Shown: positions 8,243 through 16,420 of the stretch, piece by piece
Numbering within the stretch: position 1 is the stretch's first letter
How the letters are laid out: every line of letters begins with the position of its first letter
Assembly (NCBI RefSeq): GCF_900163815.1
Contig: NZ_FUKO01000010.1
Coordinates: forward strand, 1-41,048
Origin: Microbacterium esteraromaticum
GTDB lineage: Bacteria > Actinomycetota > Actinomycetes > Actinomycetales > Microbacteriaceae
DNA: 41,048 nt
Direction of reading: 5' to 3'
The notes under the pieces: model-generated
Seen by the model: the letters and a program-made list of their open reading frames with translations, nothing else
What the model was told of the DNA's origin: nothing
Databases searched by the model: none
Program-made: the position numbers and the translations under genes

Positions 8243-9460
8243 TCAGAAGCTCATCATGATCCGCAGCGCGACCACCCCGATGACCATCACGACCCCGAGT
8301 ACTGCCACCCACGACGCACTCTTCTTGAGGCGGCGTCCTTGCAGCGCGACGCCGGGTGGGGGTGCGAGCGTCCCGGCCGGCGGCGCGAAGGGCAGAGCCG
8401 GTGCGGTACCGGCGAGTGTGGCGGCGCTCACAGCATCCGGATGCTGCGCCTCGGTAAGTCCCGTCTGCGCGGCCGCACGAGCCTGGGTCTCCGCATCCGC
8501 CTGAGCAGCGCGCAGTCGGTCATCGCGCCAGCGCGCCCACTGGTCGAACTTCGTCATCAGCGCACCGACGGTGCCGAACAGCCAGGCCCACGTCTGCGCG
8601 TCGAGCGTTGATGCCGCTCGTGGCATATACAGAAACATCCAGTCGTCGACGATCTCCACGTCGAGCTGGGCGGCGTGGTCGATGAACCGCGCCATGATGT
8701 CTGGCGTGAACAGATACAGCGCATCCGGCTCGTAGCCGTCGGGGCAGTACAGCTGGAAGTACTGATCGAAATCGCCATCCAGTGAGAGGCGTTGACTCTT
8801 CTGAAAAGACGCGGGCAGGTTCGAGCCGAAGATCGAGTTGTTGCCGATGGCGTCCAGCACGATATTCGGCAGGGGCACGTCGAGCTTCACCGCGACGTAG
8901 CCCCAGTGATGCGTGGACCGATTCTTGCCGGACCCGGTGGTGTACTCGTAGTTGCCGAATTCGACGAAGCGCGGCCGAGTGCCACGGACGACGTCGGTGG
9001 TCTCACGGCTGCTGCCGAGCGAGAAGATCATGCCGGGAAGCGGTGGTTCCTTGATGCTCGCCACGTAGGACATGCCGTTCAGCGAAGCGAAGCGGTGCAG
9101 CCGATAGCGACGGACGCGCCGACGGCGCCACGATGACCAGGCCAACAACCCGATGCCGATGATGACGGCGGCGACCACCACAATCGGCAGGACAGCAAGT
9201 CCCGGCGAGCCCGACGAACTCAGCATCCCGGTCACCGCCACGATGGCGGGCACGAAGACGACGAGAAAACCCAAGGCGAACACGGACAGGAACGCGGCCA
9301 GGAAGATGGTGCGGCCCGTGCTCGCGCTCGTTCCAGTGGCGGCGCTCTGCGCTCGCATCTGTGCGCTGAATGATCGCACTTCCGCCGGGTCGACGGGATC
9401 GGTGAGCGGTCGTGCGTTGAATCCAGCGGATGCTGGGGGCTGGGGAACGGGCATCGTCAT
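8243..9460 (-). CDS. Membrane protein of unknown function, paralogue A
   Basis: 405 aa, not firmly recognised. It has a Pro-rich N-terminus, two membrane helices near residues 50-75 and 85-108, a short Arg-rich cytoplasmic stretch (WRRRRVRRYRLHRF), a soluble domain of about 200 residues, a low-complexity Ala/Pro region, and a last membrane helix at the C-terminus (WVAVLGVVMVIGVVALRIMM). The soluble domain contains LPNIVLDAIGNNS, QRLSLDGDFDQYFQLYCP and ALYLFTPDIMARFIDHAAQ, a pattern that reminds me of DUF3137-type proteins, but this is a weak resemblance. It is a clear paralogue of the next gene upstream in the operon. The ATG at 9460 has GAGG about 7 nt upstream. Confidence 0.75.
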   Translation of the reverse strand: MTMPVPQPPASAGFNARPLTDPVDPAEVRSFSAQMRAQSAATGTSASTGRTIFLAAFLSVFALGFLVVFVPAIVAVTGMLSSSGSPGLAVLPIVVVAAVIIGIGLLAWSSWRRRRVRRYRLHRFASLNGMSYVASIKEPPLPGMIFSLGSSRETTDVVRGTRPRFVEFGNYEYTTGSGKNRSTHHWGYVAVKLDVPLPNIVLDAIGNNSIFGSNLPASFQKSQRLSLDGDFDQYFQLYCPDGYEPDALYLFTPDIMARFIDHAAQLDVEIVDDWMFLYMPRAASTLDAQTWAWLFGTVGALMTKFDQWARWRDDRLRAAQADAETQARAAAQTGLTEAQHPDAVSAATLAGTAPALPFAPPAGTLAPPPGVALQGRRLKKSASWVAVLGVVMVIGVVALRIMMSF

Positions 9461-9507
9461 CGGGTCGCCTCACCGACAGAAGAGAGCATGCGTAAACGGT
9501 ACCTGGG

Positions 9508-10671
9508 TCAGCCCAGCAGACCTGGAAGCACGTTCTGCACGACGAAGATCGCAACCAGCAGCACGATCCCCGCGACAGCCGCCCAGGACACCCCCTGCTT
9601 GAGGCGACCGCCCGCCAGCGCAACGCCACGCGGAGGCGCCGGCACCGCAGAAGCCGGAGGGGCGGATGCCGACGCGCCCGCATCCGCGCCAGCGCCCGCA
9701 TCCGCGCCAGCGCCAGCCGCAGCACCCGCCGTCAGCCGGTCATCGCGCCACCGTGCCCACTGATCGACCTTCGCCGTCAGGGCATCGACGGTGCTGAACA
9801 ACCAGGACCACGTCGCCGGGTCGGTCGTCGAGACGGGGCGCTTCAGGTACAGGAACATCCAGCTATCGACGATCTCGACGTCGATCTGCGCGGCGTGGTC
9901 GATGAACCGCGCCATGATGTCGGGCGTGAAGAGATACAGCGCGTCGGCCTCGTAGCCGCGCGGACAGTACAGGGTGAAGTACCGGTCGAAATCGCCCTCC
10001 AACGACAGTCGCTGCTCCCCAGAGAGGGCGGCGGGCAGCCGAGAGCCGAGCGAGTTGTTGCCGAGGGCGTCCAGCACGATGTTCGGCAGCGGAGAGTCGA
10101 GCTTCACCGCGACGTACCCCCAGCGGTGCCGGTTCGATTCCGCGCCGTTTCCGCTCAGGTACTCGTAGTTGCCGTACTCGACGAAGCGCGGGCTGCGACT
10201 GCGCACGAGATCGCTGGAATGGCGATACTTTCCCACCTGGAAGATCATTCCGGGCAGCCGCGGCGCATCCATCCGCCCCACGTACGACATCCCGTTCGAC
10301 GCCGCGAACCGCGAGATGCGGAACCGCGCGCGATTCACCGCACGGGCGCGCAGCACGTTGTACAAGATGATCGCCGCCGCGATGACGATGAAGGCGCCCA
10401 GCGCGAGGCGGATCGCATCGCCCACGATCGGAGGGGCACCGCCCATCAGCAGGCTGACGAAGCCAGGAGCGACGAGCAAAGCGACCAGCAGGATCGCCCC
10501 GACCGCGATGCCGGCGCCAAGTGACTGCCGCTGCTGCTCTTTCGGCAGCGGGTGCTTCGCCTTCATCTCGCGCCGAAAAGCCCCCACGGCGCGCGCGGTG
10601 ACGGGCTCGCTCAGTGGGCTCATATCGATGGTCGGAACGTGGGTCCCTGAGCCTGTCGAAGGGCCCGTCAT
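9508..10671 (-). CDS. Membrane protein of unknown function, paralogue B
   Basis: 387 aa from ATG 10671, which overlaps the stop of the upstream gene (ATGA). The open frame runs further upstream inside that gene and is not used. Architecture matches paralogue A: two N-terminal helices, a shared soluble domain (GMSYVGRMDAPRLPGMIF; WGYVAVKLDSPLPNIVLDA; LSLEGDFDRYFTLYCP; LFTPDIMARFIDHAAQIDVE), an Ala/Gly/Asp repeat region (GAGADAGAGADAG) and one C-terminal helix. Residues 2-10 are encoded by a REP-like palindrome (10641-10666), so the N-terminus may be an add-on; Met17 (10623) is an alternative start. Two neighbouring copies that keep the same domain order suggest tandem duplication and perhaps a hetero-oligomer. 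DUF3137-like is my best guess at family, with low certainty. Confidence 0.75.
   Translation of the reverse strand: MTGPSTGSGTHVPTIDMSPLSEPVTARAVGAFRREMKAKHPLPKEQQRQSLGAGIAVGAILLVALLVAPGFVSLLMGGAPPIVGDAIRLALGAFIVIAAAIILYNVLRARAVNRARFRISRFAASNGMSYVGRMDAPRLPGMIFQVGKYRHSSDLVRSRSPRFVEYGNYEYLSGNGAESNRHRWGYVAVKLDSPLPNIVLDALGNNSLGSRLPAALSGEQRLSLEGDFDRYFTLYCPRGYEADALYLFTPDIMARFIDHAAQIDVEIVDSWMFLYLKRPVSTTDPATWSWLFSTVDALTAKVDQWARWRDDRLTAGAAAGAGADAGAGADAGASASAPPASAVPAPPRGVALAGGRLKQGVSWAAVAGIVLLVAIFVVQNVLPGLLG
10641..10666. repeat. REP-like palindrome at a gene junction
   Basis: GGGTCCCT (10641-10648) pairs with AGGGCCC (10660-10666) apart from one bulged T, around GAGCCTGTCGA. The core CCTGAGCCTGTCGAAGG resembles a repetitive extragenic palindrome I know from many GC-rich bacteria. 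Here it ends 2 nt before the stop codon of the upstream gene (10668-10670) and is translated into the N-terminus of paralogue B. Confidence 0.65.
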
Positions 10672-11657
10672 CTGTTCACCTCGTCGGCTGTCCAGGTCAG
10701 ATCGGCGCCAGCAGAGATCGGCAGCGCCTCGAGCCGCGGATCGGCACAGATCTCGGCGATCAGTTCGGCAGAGCCCGCCACGATGGTCGAGTCGAAGTCG
10801 ATCTCGCTCACCAGCACCCAGGCTTGGTCGGCGGGCCAGAGGATATTCGGATGCTGCGCCGTCGGCGCGAATCCATGCGCCTCTCCGGGCCGGTCGCGCC
10901 ACGGCGCGTCGAGCACCCACTTCGGGTCGGTGAATGCCGATGACGCGGCTGAGAACAGCACATATTCGCGGCCGGGCAACTCCAGCCGCGGTCCGTTCGA
11001 CACCTCATCGGAGAGGATTCCGGGCTGCCAGGTCGGTTTCCGGAACCCGTTGTTGAACGGATCGTGGATGCTGCGCTGCAGCATCTCCTGGTGCCGGGCG
11101 GCATCCGGATCCTCGTCGGCATCCCCGCCGAAGGACAGGAATGCCCGCGACGGCGTCTCGCCGAAGAAGCCGAGCAGGCCGCCGTATCCTTCCCAGACCG
11201 CGGCGACGCCCTCTGCGGGAGTGGACGTGTGCGCAGCCAGGTGCGCGGCGATCGGCGCGAGCAGAGTCGCGTCCATCTCGCCTTCCACCGGAGACGAGAA
11301 TTCACGCCCGTCCGGGGCGATGCGCGTCTGCCAATCGCCATCCGTGGGCGTGCGCACGATGCTCTGCCACTGCGCCAGCGGGTGCATGACCGTGCCGAAG
11401 GCTGCGGCAGCATCCGCCCAACTCGCCGGCCCGTCGACGAAGCGCTCACTCAGCGCCTGCTGCTCGGCCTGCGGCATCCGGTCGTACTCGTCCCAGCTCG
11501 GCACCGCGCGATCCGGAAGCGAGCGAACGGATGCCGGATGGAACACGCGCGCATACGCCGGAAACCCGCGCGGCACGACGCCGTGCATCGTGTCGTATCC
11601 GTCGTCGAGCAGCGCGCGCAGCCAGGCTCCCGCGGACGGGTCATCGATCCAATGCAT
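10668..11657 (-). CDS. Conserved hypothetical soluble protein
   Basis: 329 aa, family not recognised. No signal peptide or membrane helix is visible. It is acidic and Trp-rich (MHWIDDPSAGAWLRALLDDG; VWEGYGGLLGFFGETPSRAF; NILWPADQAWVLVSEIDFDSTIV), with a region FRKPTWQPGILSDEV and GREYVLFSAASSAF that looks like an enzyme-like or binding fold but gives no catalytic signature. On the minus strand TAGCGT (11664-11669) stands exactly 6 nt before the ATG, so translation is probably leaderless. It is the first gene of a three-gene minus-strand operon with the two paralogous membrane proteins and overlaps the next gene by 4 nt, which suggests a shared function. Divergent from 11718. Confidence 0.8.
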   Translation of the reverse strand: MHWIDDPSAGAWLRALLDDGYDTMHGVVPRGFPAYARVFHPASVRSLPDRAVPSWDEYDRMPQAEQQALSERFVDGPASWADAAAAFGTVMHPLAQWQSIVRTPTDGDWQTRIAPDGREFSSPVEGEMDATLLAPIAAHLAAHTSTPAEGVAAVWEGYGGLLGFFGETPSRAFLSFGGDADEDPDAARHQEMLQRSIHDPFNNGFRKPTWQPGILSDEVSNGPRLELPGREYVLFSAASSAFTDPKWVLDAPWRDRPGEAHGFAPTAQHPNILWPADQAWVLVSEIDFDSTIVAGSAELIAEICADPRLEALPISAGADLTWTADEVNR

Positions 11658-11705
11658 GTGCCCACGCTACCCGGGCCGATTTGCCGAGCATGCGCTCCGG
11701 ACGGC

Positions 11706-11711
11706 CATAAT
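11706..11711 (+). promoter_or_regulatory. -10 box of a leaderless gene
   Basis: CATAAT is followed by exactly 6 nt and then the GTG at 11718, so the transcript should start at or next to the start codon. A weak TTGCCG (11681-11686) lies 19 nt upstream. Confidence 0.6.
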
Positions 11712-11717
11712 CGAGGG

Positions 11718-12077
11718 GTGACTGCGACTCAGACCCTCCCCTCACTCCACGACCGCACCTTCAAGATGGTGTCGTCGACGACCTCCGCCGTGAACGCCGA
11801 GGCGCCGAGCACCTTCCGCTATTTCGAGCAGGACGGCGTGATCTGGGGTGACTACACCGGCGACACCGTCACCATCGGCAAGTTCGTCGGCACCCGCACC
11901 GGCGACACGATCTGGGTGTCGTTCGTGCACGTCCTCGCGGACACCGGAGAAGTCATCACCGGCAACGGCGAGAGCGATATCGAGGTCGATGACGAGGGAA
12001 TGCTGCGCCTCGTCGAGCACTACGAGATGTTCGGCGCTCCGCAGCTGAGCGTGTGCGTGGAGAGCCCGGCGAGCTGA
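11718..12077 (+). CDS. Small beta-rich protein of the family often labelled N-acetylglutamate synthase
   Basis: 119 aa from GTG 11718; the longer open frame upstream lies antisense to the previous gene. The pattern DGVIWGDYTGDTVTIGKFVG, then DTGEVITGNGESDI and DEGMLRLVEHYEMFG matches small actinobacterial and Bacillus proteins that are often annotated N-acetylglutamate synthase without a GNAT fold. They look like short antiparallel beta proteins. I see no acetyl-CoA motif, so the enzymatic name should not be trusted. It appears monocistronic, with a leaderless promoter, and is convergent with the Lrp-type regulator gene. Confidence 0.7.
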   Translation: MTATQTLPSLHDRTFKMVSSTTSAVNAEAPSTFRYFEQDGVIWGDYTGDTVTIGKFVGTRTGDTIWVSFVHVLADTGEVITGNGESDIEVDDEGMLRLVEHYEMFGAPQLSVCVESPAS

Positions 12078-12114
12078 CGACGGCGGGCTGACTCACCGAG
12101 CAGCGGACGGGGTG

Positions 12115-12702
12115 TCAGCGCGGAGGAAGCGCATCGCGCCCGGACGTCGCCGGCGTCCACTGCGTCATACCCAGCGGTGCTTCGAAGTCGCGCTCGGGCA
12201 GATCGGTGGGCAGCACGTAGGGCCGCCGGATCACCTCGTCGAGCACGACGACGCTGACGACGGTGCGCACCTCGGGCAGCTGCGCGATCACGCCGGTCGA
12301 GAACTCGTGCACTCCGCTGACATCCGTCGCCCGGATCAGCAGCATCGCATCGTGTTCGCCGGTGGTCACCGCGCAGTACTCGATATCGGGCATGTCATCG
12401 ATCTGGGCTCGGAACGACGCCCACGCCTGCGGGTAGACGGTGACGAAGATCATCGCCCCGATCGACAACCCTGCCCGGGCGGGATCGACTCGCGCGCTGA
12501 ACCCGGTGATCACCCCATCGGCCACGAGTGCTTCGATGCGGGTGTACGCGTTGGCCCGAGAGATACCGACCTTCTCGGCGAGAGCGGCGATCGAAATGCG
12601 ACCGTTATCGCGCAGAAGTTCAAGGATGCGAAACGAGATCTCATCGAGAGGCGTGGCACTTCGTCCAGTTTCTCGGCCTGGTTCGTTGTTGGCGCTAGAC
12701 AT
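12115..12702 (-). CDS. Lrp/AsnC-family transcriptional regulator
   Basis: 195 aa. After about 17 polar residues an AsnC-type winged helix-turn-helix is clear (LDEISFRILELLRDNGRISI, AALAEKVGISRANAYTRIEAL), followed by an RAM/ligand-binding domain (residues about 80-165: GAMIFVTVYPQAWASF, YCAVTTGEHDAMLLIRATD, VVSVVVLDEVIRRP). It ends in a hydrophilic tail longer than in most Lrp proteins. It is transcribed divergently from the second peptide importer, with a 15-bp dyad in the shared region, so control of that importer in response to an amino acid or peptide is likely. TAGGAT on the minus strand ends 5 nt before the ATG, pointing to a very short or absent leader. Confidence 0.92.
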   Translation of the reverse strand: MSSANNEPGRETGRSATPLDEISFRILELLRDNGRISIAALAEKVGISRANAYTRIEALVADGVITGFSARVDPARAGLSIGAMIFVTVYPQAWASFRAQIDDMPDIEYCAVTTGEHDAMLLIRATDVSGVHEFSTGVIAQLPEVRTVVSVVVLDEVIRRPYVLPTDLPERDFEAPLGMTQWTPATSGRDALPPR

Positions 12703-12743
12703 TCTGCATCCTAACCTCCGTTGGTTTGAGGGATTCTATCTAT

Positions 12744-12758
12744 ATGACGGTTTGTCAT
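12744..12758. promoter_or_regulatory. Candidate Lrp/AsnC operator
   Basis: ATGAC-GGTTT-GTCAT is a 15-bp perfect inverted repeat with a 5-nt centre, in an AT-richer patch between the divergent Lrp-type gene (12702) and importer gene (12853). Size and shape fit the Lrp/AsnC binding-site type. Confidence 0.5.
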
Positions 12759-12852
12759 TGGACAGATCGTCGCACATCATGGGAATCTGTTCACGGTCGT
12801 CCACCGCTGGATGCTCCGGACTCCCGAATCCACCCTGCCAATGGAGGTATCC

Positions 12853-14445
12853 ATGCTGTCGACGTTCCGCAAGTCGGCCATCGCTCTCGGAGCGGTCGCG
12901 CTGCTCGCCATCACGGGCTGTTCGGGAGGGAACTCCGCGAACAGCAACGGTGACGGCAACGCATCGGGCGGGGGATCCCTCGTGATCGACACCGCGTTCT
13001 CGATCGAGACCGCCGATCCCGGCCACTCCTACGACCCGACCGGCAACATGCTCGCCAAGGCGATGTACGAGACCCTCGTCGACTTCAAGGGCTCCGACGT
13101 CTCCACCCCGATTCCCGGGCTCGCCTCGTGGGAGGCGAACGACGGCGCAACCGAGTTCACCTTCACGCTCGAAGACGGCCGCGTCTTCTCTGACGGCTCG
13201 CCGATCGAGGCGAAGGACGTCGTCTTCTCGCTGCAGCGCATTCAGGGCATGCCCGAGGCCAAGCCGAACTTCCTGCTCGGCGGTGTGACGATCGAAGAGG
13301 TCGACGCGCAGACGATCAGCTTCACCACCGACACCCCGCTGCTGCAGCTGCCCGCCATCCTCGCCAACCCGGCGCTCGGCATCGTCAACTCCGACGTCGT
13401 CGCCGAGAACGGCGGCACCACCAGCGGCACCGACACCGCGCAGAAGTTCCTCGACGGCGAATCCGCAGGCTCCGGCCCCTTCGTGCTCGACACGCTCGAC
13501 CTCAGCTCGCAGATCGTGCTGAAGAAGAACGACGAGTACAACGGCGACGAGAAGCCCGCCTTCGACCGCGTCGTCATCCGCAACGTCACCGAGAGCGCCA
13601 CGCAGCTTGCCAACCTCAAGGGCGGCGACTCGATGGTCGCGATGGACCTCAACGGCGACCAGGTCGCCGGTCTCGGCGACGGCCTCAAGGTCGACTCCGT
13701 GCCCTCTGGACAGACCATCTTCCTGCTGCTGAACCAGTCGGAGGACGTCGCCGGTGATCTCTCGAACGTGAAGCTCGCCGAGGGCATCCGCTACGCGCTC
13801 GACTACCCGGCTCTGCTCGAACTCGCCGGTGCCGGATCCGTGCAGGCCACCGGCGTCATCCCTCCTGGGTTCGAGGGCGCACTGCCCAAGGGCATCACGC
13901 AGGACCTCGACAAGGCCAAGGCGGCGTTCGCCGAGGCCGGTTACACCGGCCAGACGCTGAAGCTGCAGTTCCCGAACGACTACCCGGTCGGCGGCGTGGA
14001 GTTCACGCCGCTCGCCGAGCGCATCCAGGCGCAGCTGAAGGATGCCGGTGTCACCGTCGAACTCGCACCCGCACCGTTCGCGACCGAACTCGACGCCTAC
14101 GTCAACGGCAGCGAGGGCTTCGGTCTCTGGTTCTGGGGCCCCGACTACGCCGACTCGGCCAACTTCCTGCCGTTCGGTCCCGGACTGAAGGTCGGTCTGC
14201 GCTCGGGCTGGGCTGCCGACGCCAACAGCGACATCGCCGGCATCGCCGCGGATGCTGCCAGCGCCACCGATCCTGACGAGCGCACCACCGCGTTCACCAG
14301 CTTCGCCGAGGCGATGCAGGCCGACGGCCCGTTCGTGCCGCTGATCGTGCCCGGTCGCAATATCGCCACCTCCGACAAGGTGGACGGCGCGGTGTACAAC
14401 TCCGTGTGGGAGATGGACATCGCCGAGATCACGCCCGCCGGCTGA
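12853..14445 (+). CDS. Peptide ABC transporter substrate-binding lipoprotein, second system
   Basis: 530 aa from ATG 12853, which follows GGAGG at 5 nt; earlier in-frame ATGs at 12811 and 12841 lack that spacing. The signal peptide ends in the lipobox ITGC (Cys24), followed by a Gly/Asn/Ser linker. The family-5 domain is visible in FSIETADPGHSYDPTGNMLA, TLEDGRVFSDGSPIEAKDVV and FGLWFWGPDYADSANFLPFGPG. It is the receptor of a complete five-gene importer and differs strongly from the first receptor (1759), so the two systems should take different ligands. No hairpin comparable to that of the first operon separates it from the permease. Confidence 0.92.
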   Translation: MLSTFRKSAIALGAVALLAITGCSGGNSANSNGDGNASGGGSLVIDTAFSIETADPGHSYDPTGNMLAKAMYETLVDFKGSDVSTPIPGLASWEANDGATEFTFTLEDGRVFSDGSPIEAKDVVFSLQRIQGMPEAKPNFLLGGVTIEEVDAQTISFTTDTPLLQLPAILANPALGIVNSDVVAENGGTTSGTDTAQKFLDGESAGSGPFVLDTLDLSSQIVLKKNDEYNGDEKPAFDRVVIRNVTESATQLANLKGGDSMVAMDLNGDQVAGLGDGLKVDSVPSGQTIFLLLNQSEDVAGDLSNVKLAEGIRYALDYPALLELAGAGSVQATGVIPPGFEGALPKGITQDLDKAKAAFAEAGYTGQTLKLQFPNDYPVGGVEFTPLAERIQAQLKDAGVTVELAPAPFATELDAYVNGSEGFGLWFWGPDYADSANFLPFGPGLKVGLRSGWAADANSDIAGIAADAASATDPDERTTAFTSFAEAMQADGPFVPLIVPGRNIATSDKVDGAVYNSVWEMDIAEITPAG

Positions 14446-14459
14446 GCGGAGCGAACGAT

Positions 14460-15521
14460 ATGACGACAGTGGCGGTGCAGACCCAGGCGCAGCGCAAGCG
14501 GTCCCCCCTCGCGGGGTACCTGCTGCGCCGGGTCGGCACCTCCGTTCTCCTGCTGATCGGCGTCACAATCGTGACGTTCCTGCTCACCAACCTCGTACCC
14601 GGAGACCCGGTCTCTGCTGCACTGGGTGAGGGAGCATCGCAGAACCCGGCGACGCGTGAAGCCTTCATCAAGGCGCACGGACTCGATCAGCCGCTGTTCG
14701 TCCAGTACTTCATCTATATGGGCAACCTGCTGCGCGGTGACCTGGGCACGTCCCTGGTCACCGGGCAGCCGGTCACCGCCGATCTGGCATCCGCCGTGCC
14801 GGCGACCATCGAGATCGCCATCTGCGCGATCATCCTCAGCCTTGCGGTCAGTCTCGTGCTCGGCACCCTCGCCGCGTACCGCCGCGGCCTGGTCACCGAC
14901 CAGATCGTGCGCGTCGTGACGCTGATCGGACTGAGCGTGCCTACGTTCTGGCTCGCGCTGGTCAGCTTCTACTTCTTCTTCCTGCAGCTGCGCATCGCGC
15001 CAGGATCCGGCCGCATCTCGCCGTCGATAATCCCGCCGCCGAAGGTCACCGGCATGTACACGATCGACTTCCTGCTCAACGGCGACGGCGTCGGCTGGGC
15101 CGATGCCATGGCGCACCTCGCCCTGCCGGTCATGGTGCTGTCGCTCGTGACGATCGGTCTGCTCACCCGCTTCATCCGCACCTCGGTGCTCGAGGTGCTC
15201 GCCAGCGACTATGTGCGCGCGGCGCGCGCCAAGGGGCTCCCCGCGATGCGCGTCGTCATCGACTACGTGCTGCGCGGCGCCGCGCTGCCGGTGCTCACCG
15301 TGGTGGGCGTCGCCTTCGGAGCGCTGCTGTCGGGCACTGTTCTGGTCGAGTCGGTGTTCGCCTGGCCGGGTCTCGGCACCTACGCCTACAACTCGGCGGC
15401 GAACCTCGACCTGCCCGGCATCATGGGCGTCGGCCTGATCGTCGGCATCATCTACCTGCTCATCAACTTCGTCGTCGATCTGCTCTACGGCGTGCTGGAT
15501 CCGAGAGTGAGGATCGCATGA
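14460..15521 (+). CDS. Peptide ABC transporter permease, DppB type, second system
   Basis: 353 aa from ATG 14460, with GGAG 8 nt upstream. Inner-membrane subunit: first helix VGTSVLLLIGVTIVTFLLTN, NLVPGDPV box, periplasmic HGLDQPLFVQYFIYMGNLLRGDLGTS, then a membrane helix cluster. The EAA-type loop near residues 245-268 (SDYVRAARAKGLPAMRVVIDYV) contacts the ATPase, and the C-terminal LDPRVRIA is typical. Its TGA overlaps the start of the next permease (ATGA, 15518-15521). It is a normal member of the family. Confidence 0.93.
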   Translation: MTTVAVQTQAQRKRSPLAGYLLRRVGTSVLLLIGVTIVTFLLTNLVPGDPVSAALGEGASQNPATREAFIKAHGLDQPLFVQYFIYMGNLLRGDLGTSLVTGQPVTADLASAVPATIEIAICAIILSLAVSLVLGTLAAYRRGLVTDQIVRVVTLIGLSVPTFWLALVSFYFFFLQLRIAPGSGRISPSIIPPPKVTGMYTIDFLLNGDGVGWADAMAHLALPVMVLSLVTIGLLTRFIRTSVLEVLASDYVRAARAKGLPAMRVVIDYVLRGAALPVLTVVGVAFGALLSGTVLVESVFAWPGLGTYAYNSAANLDLPGIMGVGLIVGIIYLLINFVVDLLYGVLDPRVRIA

Positions 15522-16420
15522 GCCTCCGTGAGCCGCGCATGCCGATGCGCCTCAAACTGCGCTGGCCGCGCGCCTGGCGCACCCCGCTCGGCATCATCGG
15601 CACGGTCATCGCCGTCGGCTGGGTGATCATCGCCTTCACCGCCCAGTGGTGGGTGCCCTTCGAGCCCAACGCGCAGGTGCTGCCTCGCCTGCAGGAACCG
15701 GGCATCGACACCCTGTTCGGCACCGATGGCAACGGCCGGGACATCTTCTCCCGGCTGATGACCGGTGCCACCGTCACGATCCCGCTCGCGCTCACCCTCG
15801 TGATCGCGGCCATGATCATCGGCACCGTCGTCGGCGCGCTTGCCGGATACTTCGGCGGCTGGCTCGATGAGACGCTGATGCGCATCACCGACCTGTTCAT
15901 GGCGTTTCCGACGGTGATCCTCGCGATGGTCGTCGCCGCATCGCTCGGCCCCTCGCTGTTCAACGCGGTGATCGCGGCGATCGTGGTCTCGTGGCCGCAG
16001 TACTCTCGGGTCACGCGCAGCATCGTGCTGTCGCTGCGCGGTCAGAACTACGTCATCGCCGGGCGCCTGCTGGGCCACTCGCCGGCGCGCACGCTCATCG
16101 TCGACATCCTGCCGAACATCGCCGGACCCCTGCTCGTGCTGGCGACGCTCGACATCGGCGCGGCGATCCTGCTGCTCTCGGGCCTGTCGTTCCTCGGGCT
16201 GGGCGCGCAGCCGCCGATGGCCGAGTGGGGATCGATGATCTCGTCGGCGATGCAGAACTTCGACGCCTGGTGGCTCGGGGTCTTCCCCGGACTCGCCATT
16301 CTCACCGTGGTGCTCGCGTTCAACTTCCTCGGCGACGCGATGCGCGACGTGCTCGACCCGACGGCAGAGGTTGCACACGAGAAGCGTGCCGAGCTCGCCA
16401 CGTCAGGAGGCGCGGCATGA
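15518..16420 (+). CDS. Peptide ABC transporter permease, DppC type, second system
   Basis: 300 aa. Short Arg-rich cytoplasmic N-terminus, first helix (PLGIIGTVIAVGWVIIAF), the family phrase LFGTDGNGRDIFSRLMTGA, then five further helices. The coupling loop near 165-190 reads SLRGQNYVIAGRLLGHSPART. The domain ends with NFLGDAMRDVLDP and a short Ala-rich tail. Overlaps of 4 nt at both ends (15518-15521 and 16417-16420) show tight translational coupling with the other permease and the first ATPase. Confidence 0.93.
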   Translation: MSLREPRMPMRLKLRWPRAWRTPLGIIGTVIAVGWVIIAFTAQWWVPFEPNAQVLPRLQEPGIDTLFGTDGNGRDIFSRLMTGATVTIPLALTLVIAAMIIGTVVGALAGYFGGWLDETLMRITDLFMAFPTVILAMVVAASLGPSLFNAVIAAIVVSWPQYSRVTRSIVLSLRGQNYVIAGRLLGHSPARTLIVDILPNIAGPLLVLATLDIGAAILLLSGLSFLGLGAQPPMAEWGSMISSAMQNFDAWWLGVFPGLAILTVVLAFNFLGDAMRDVLDPTAEVAHEKRAELATSGGAA

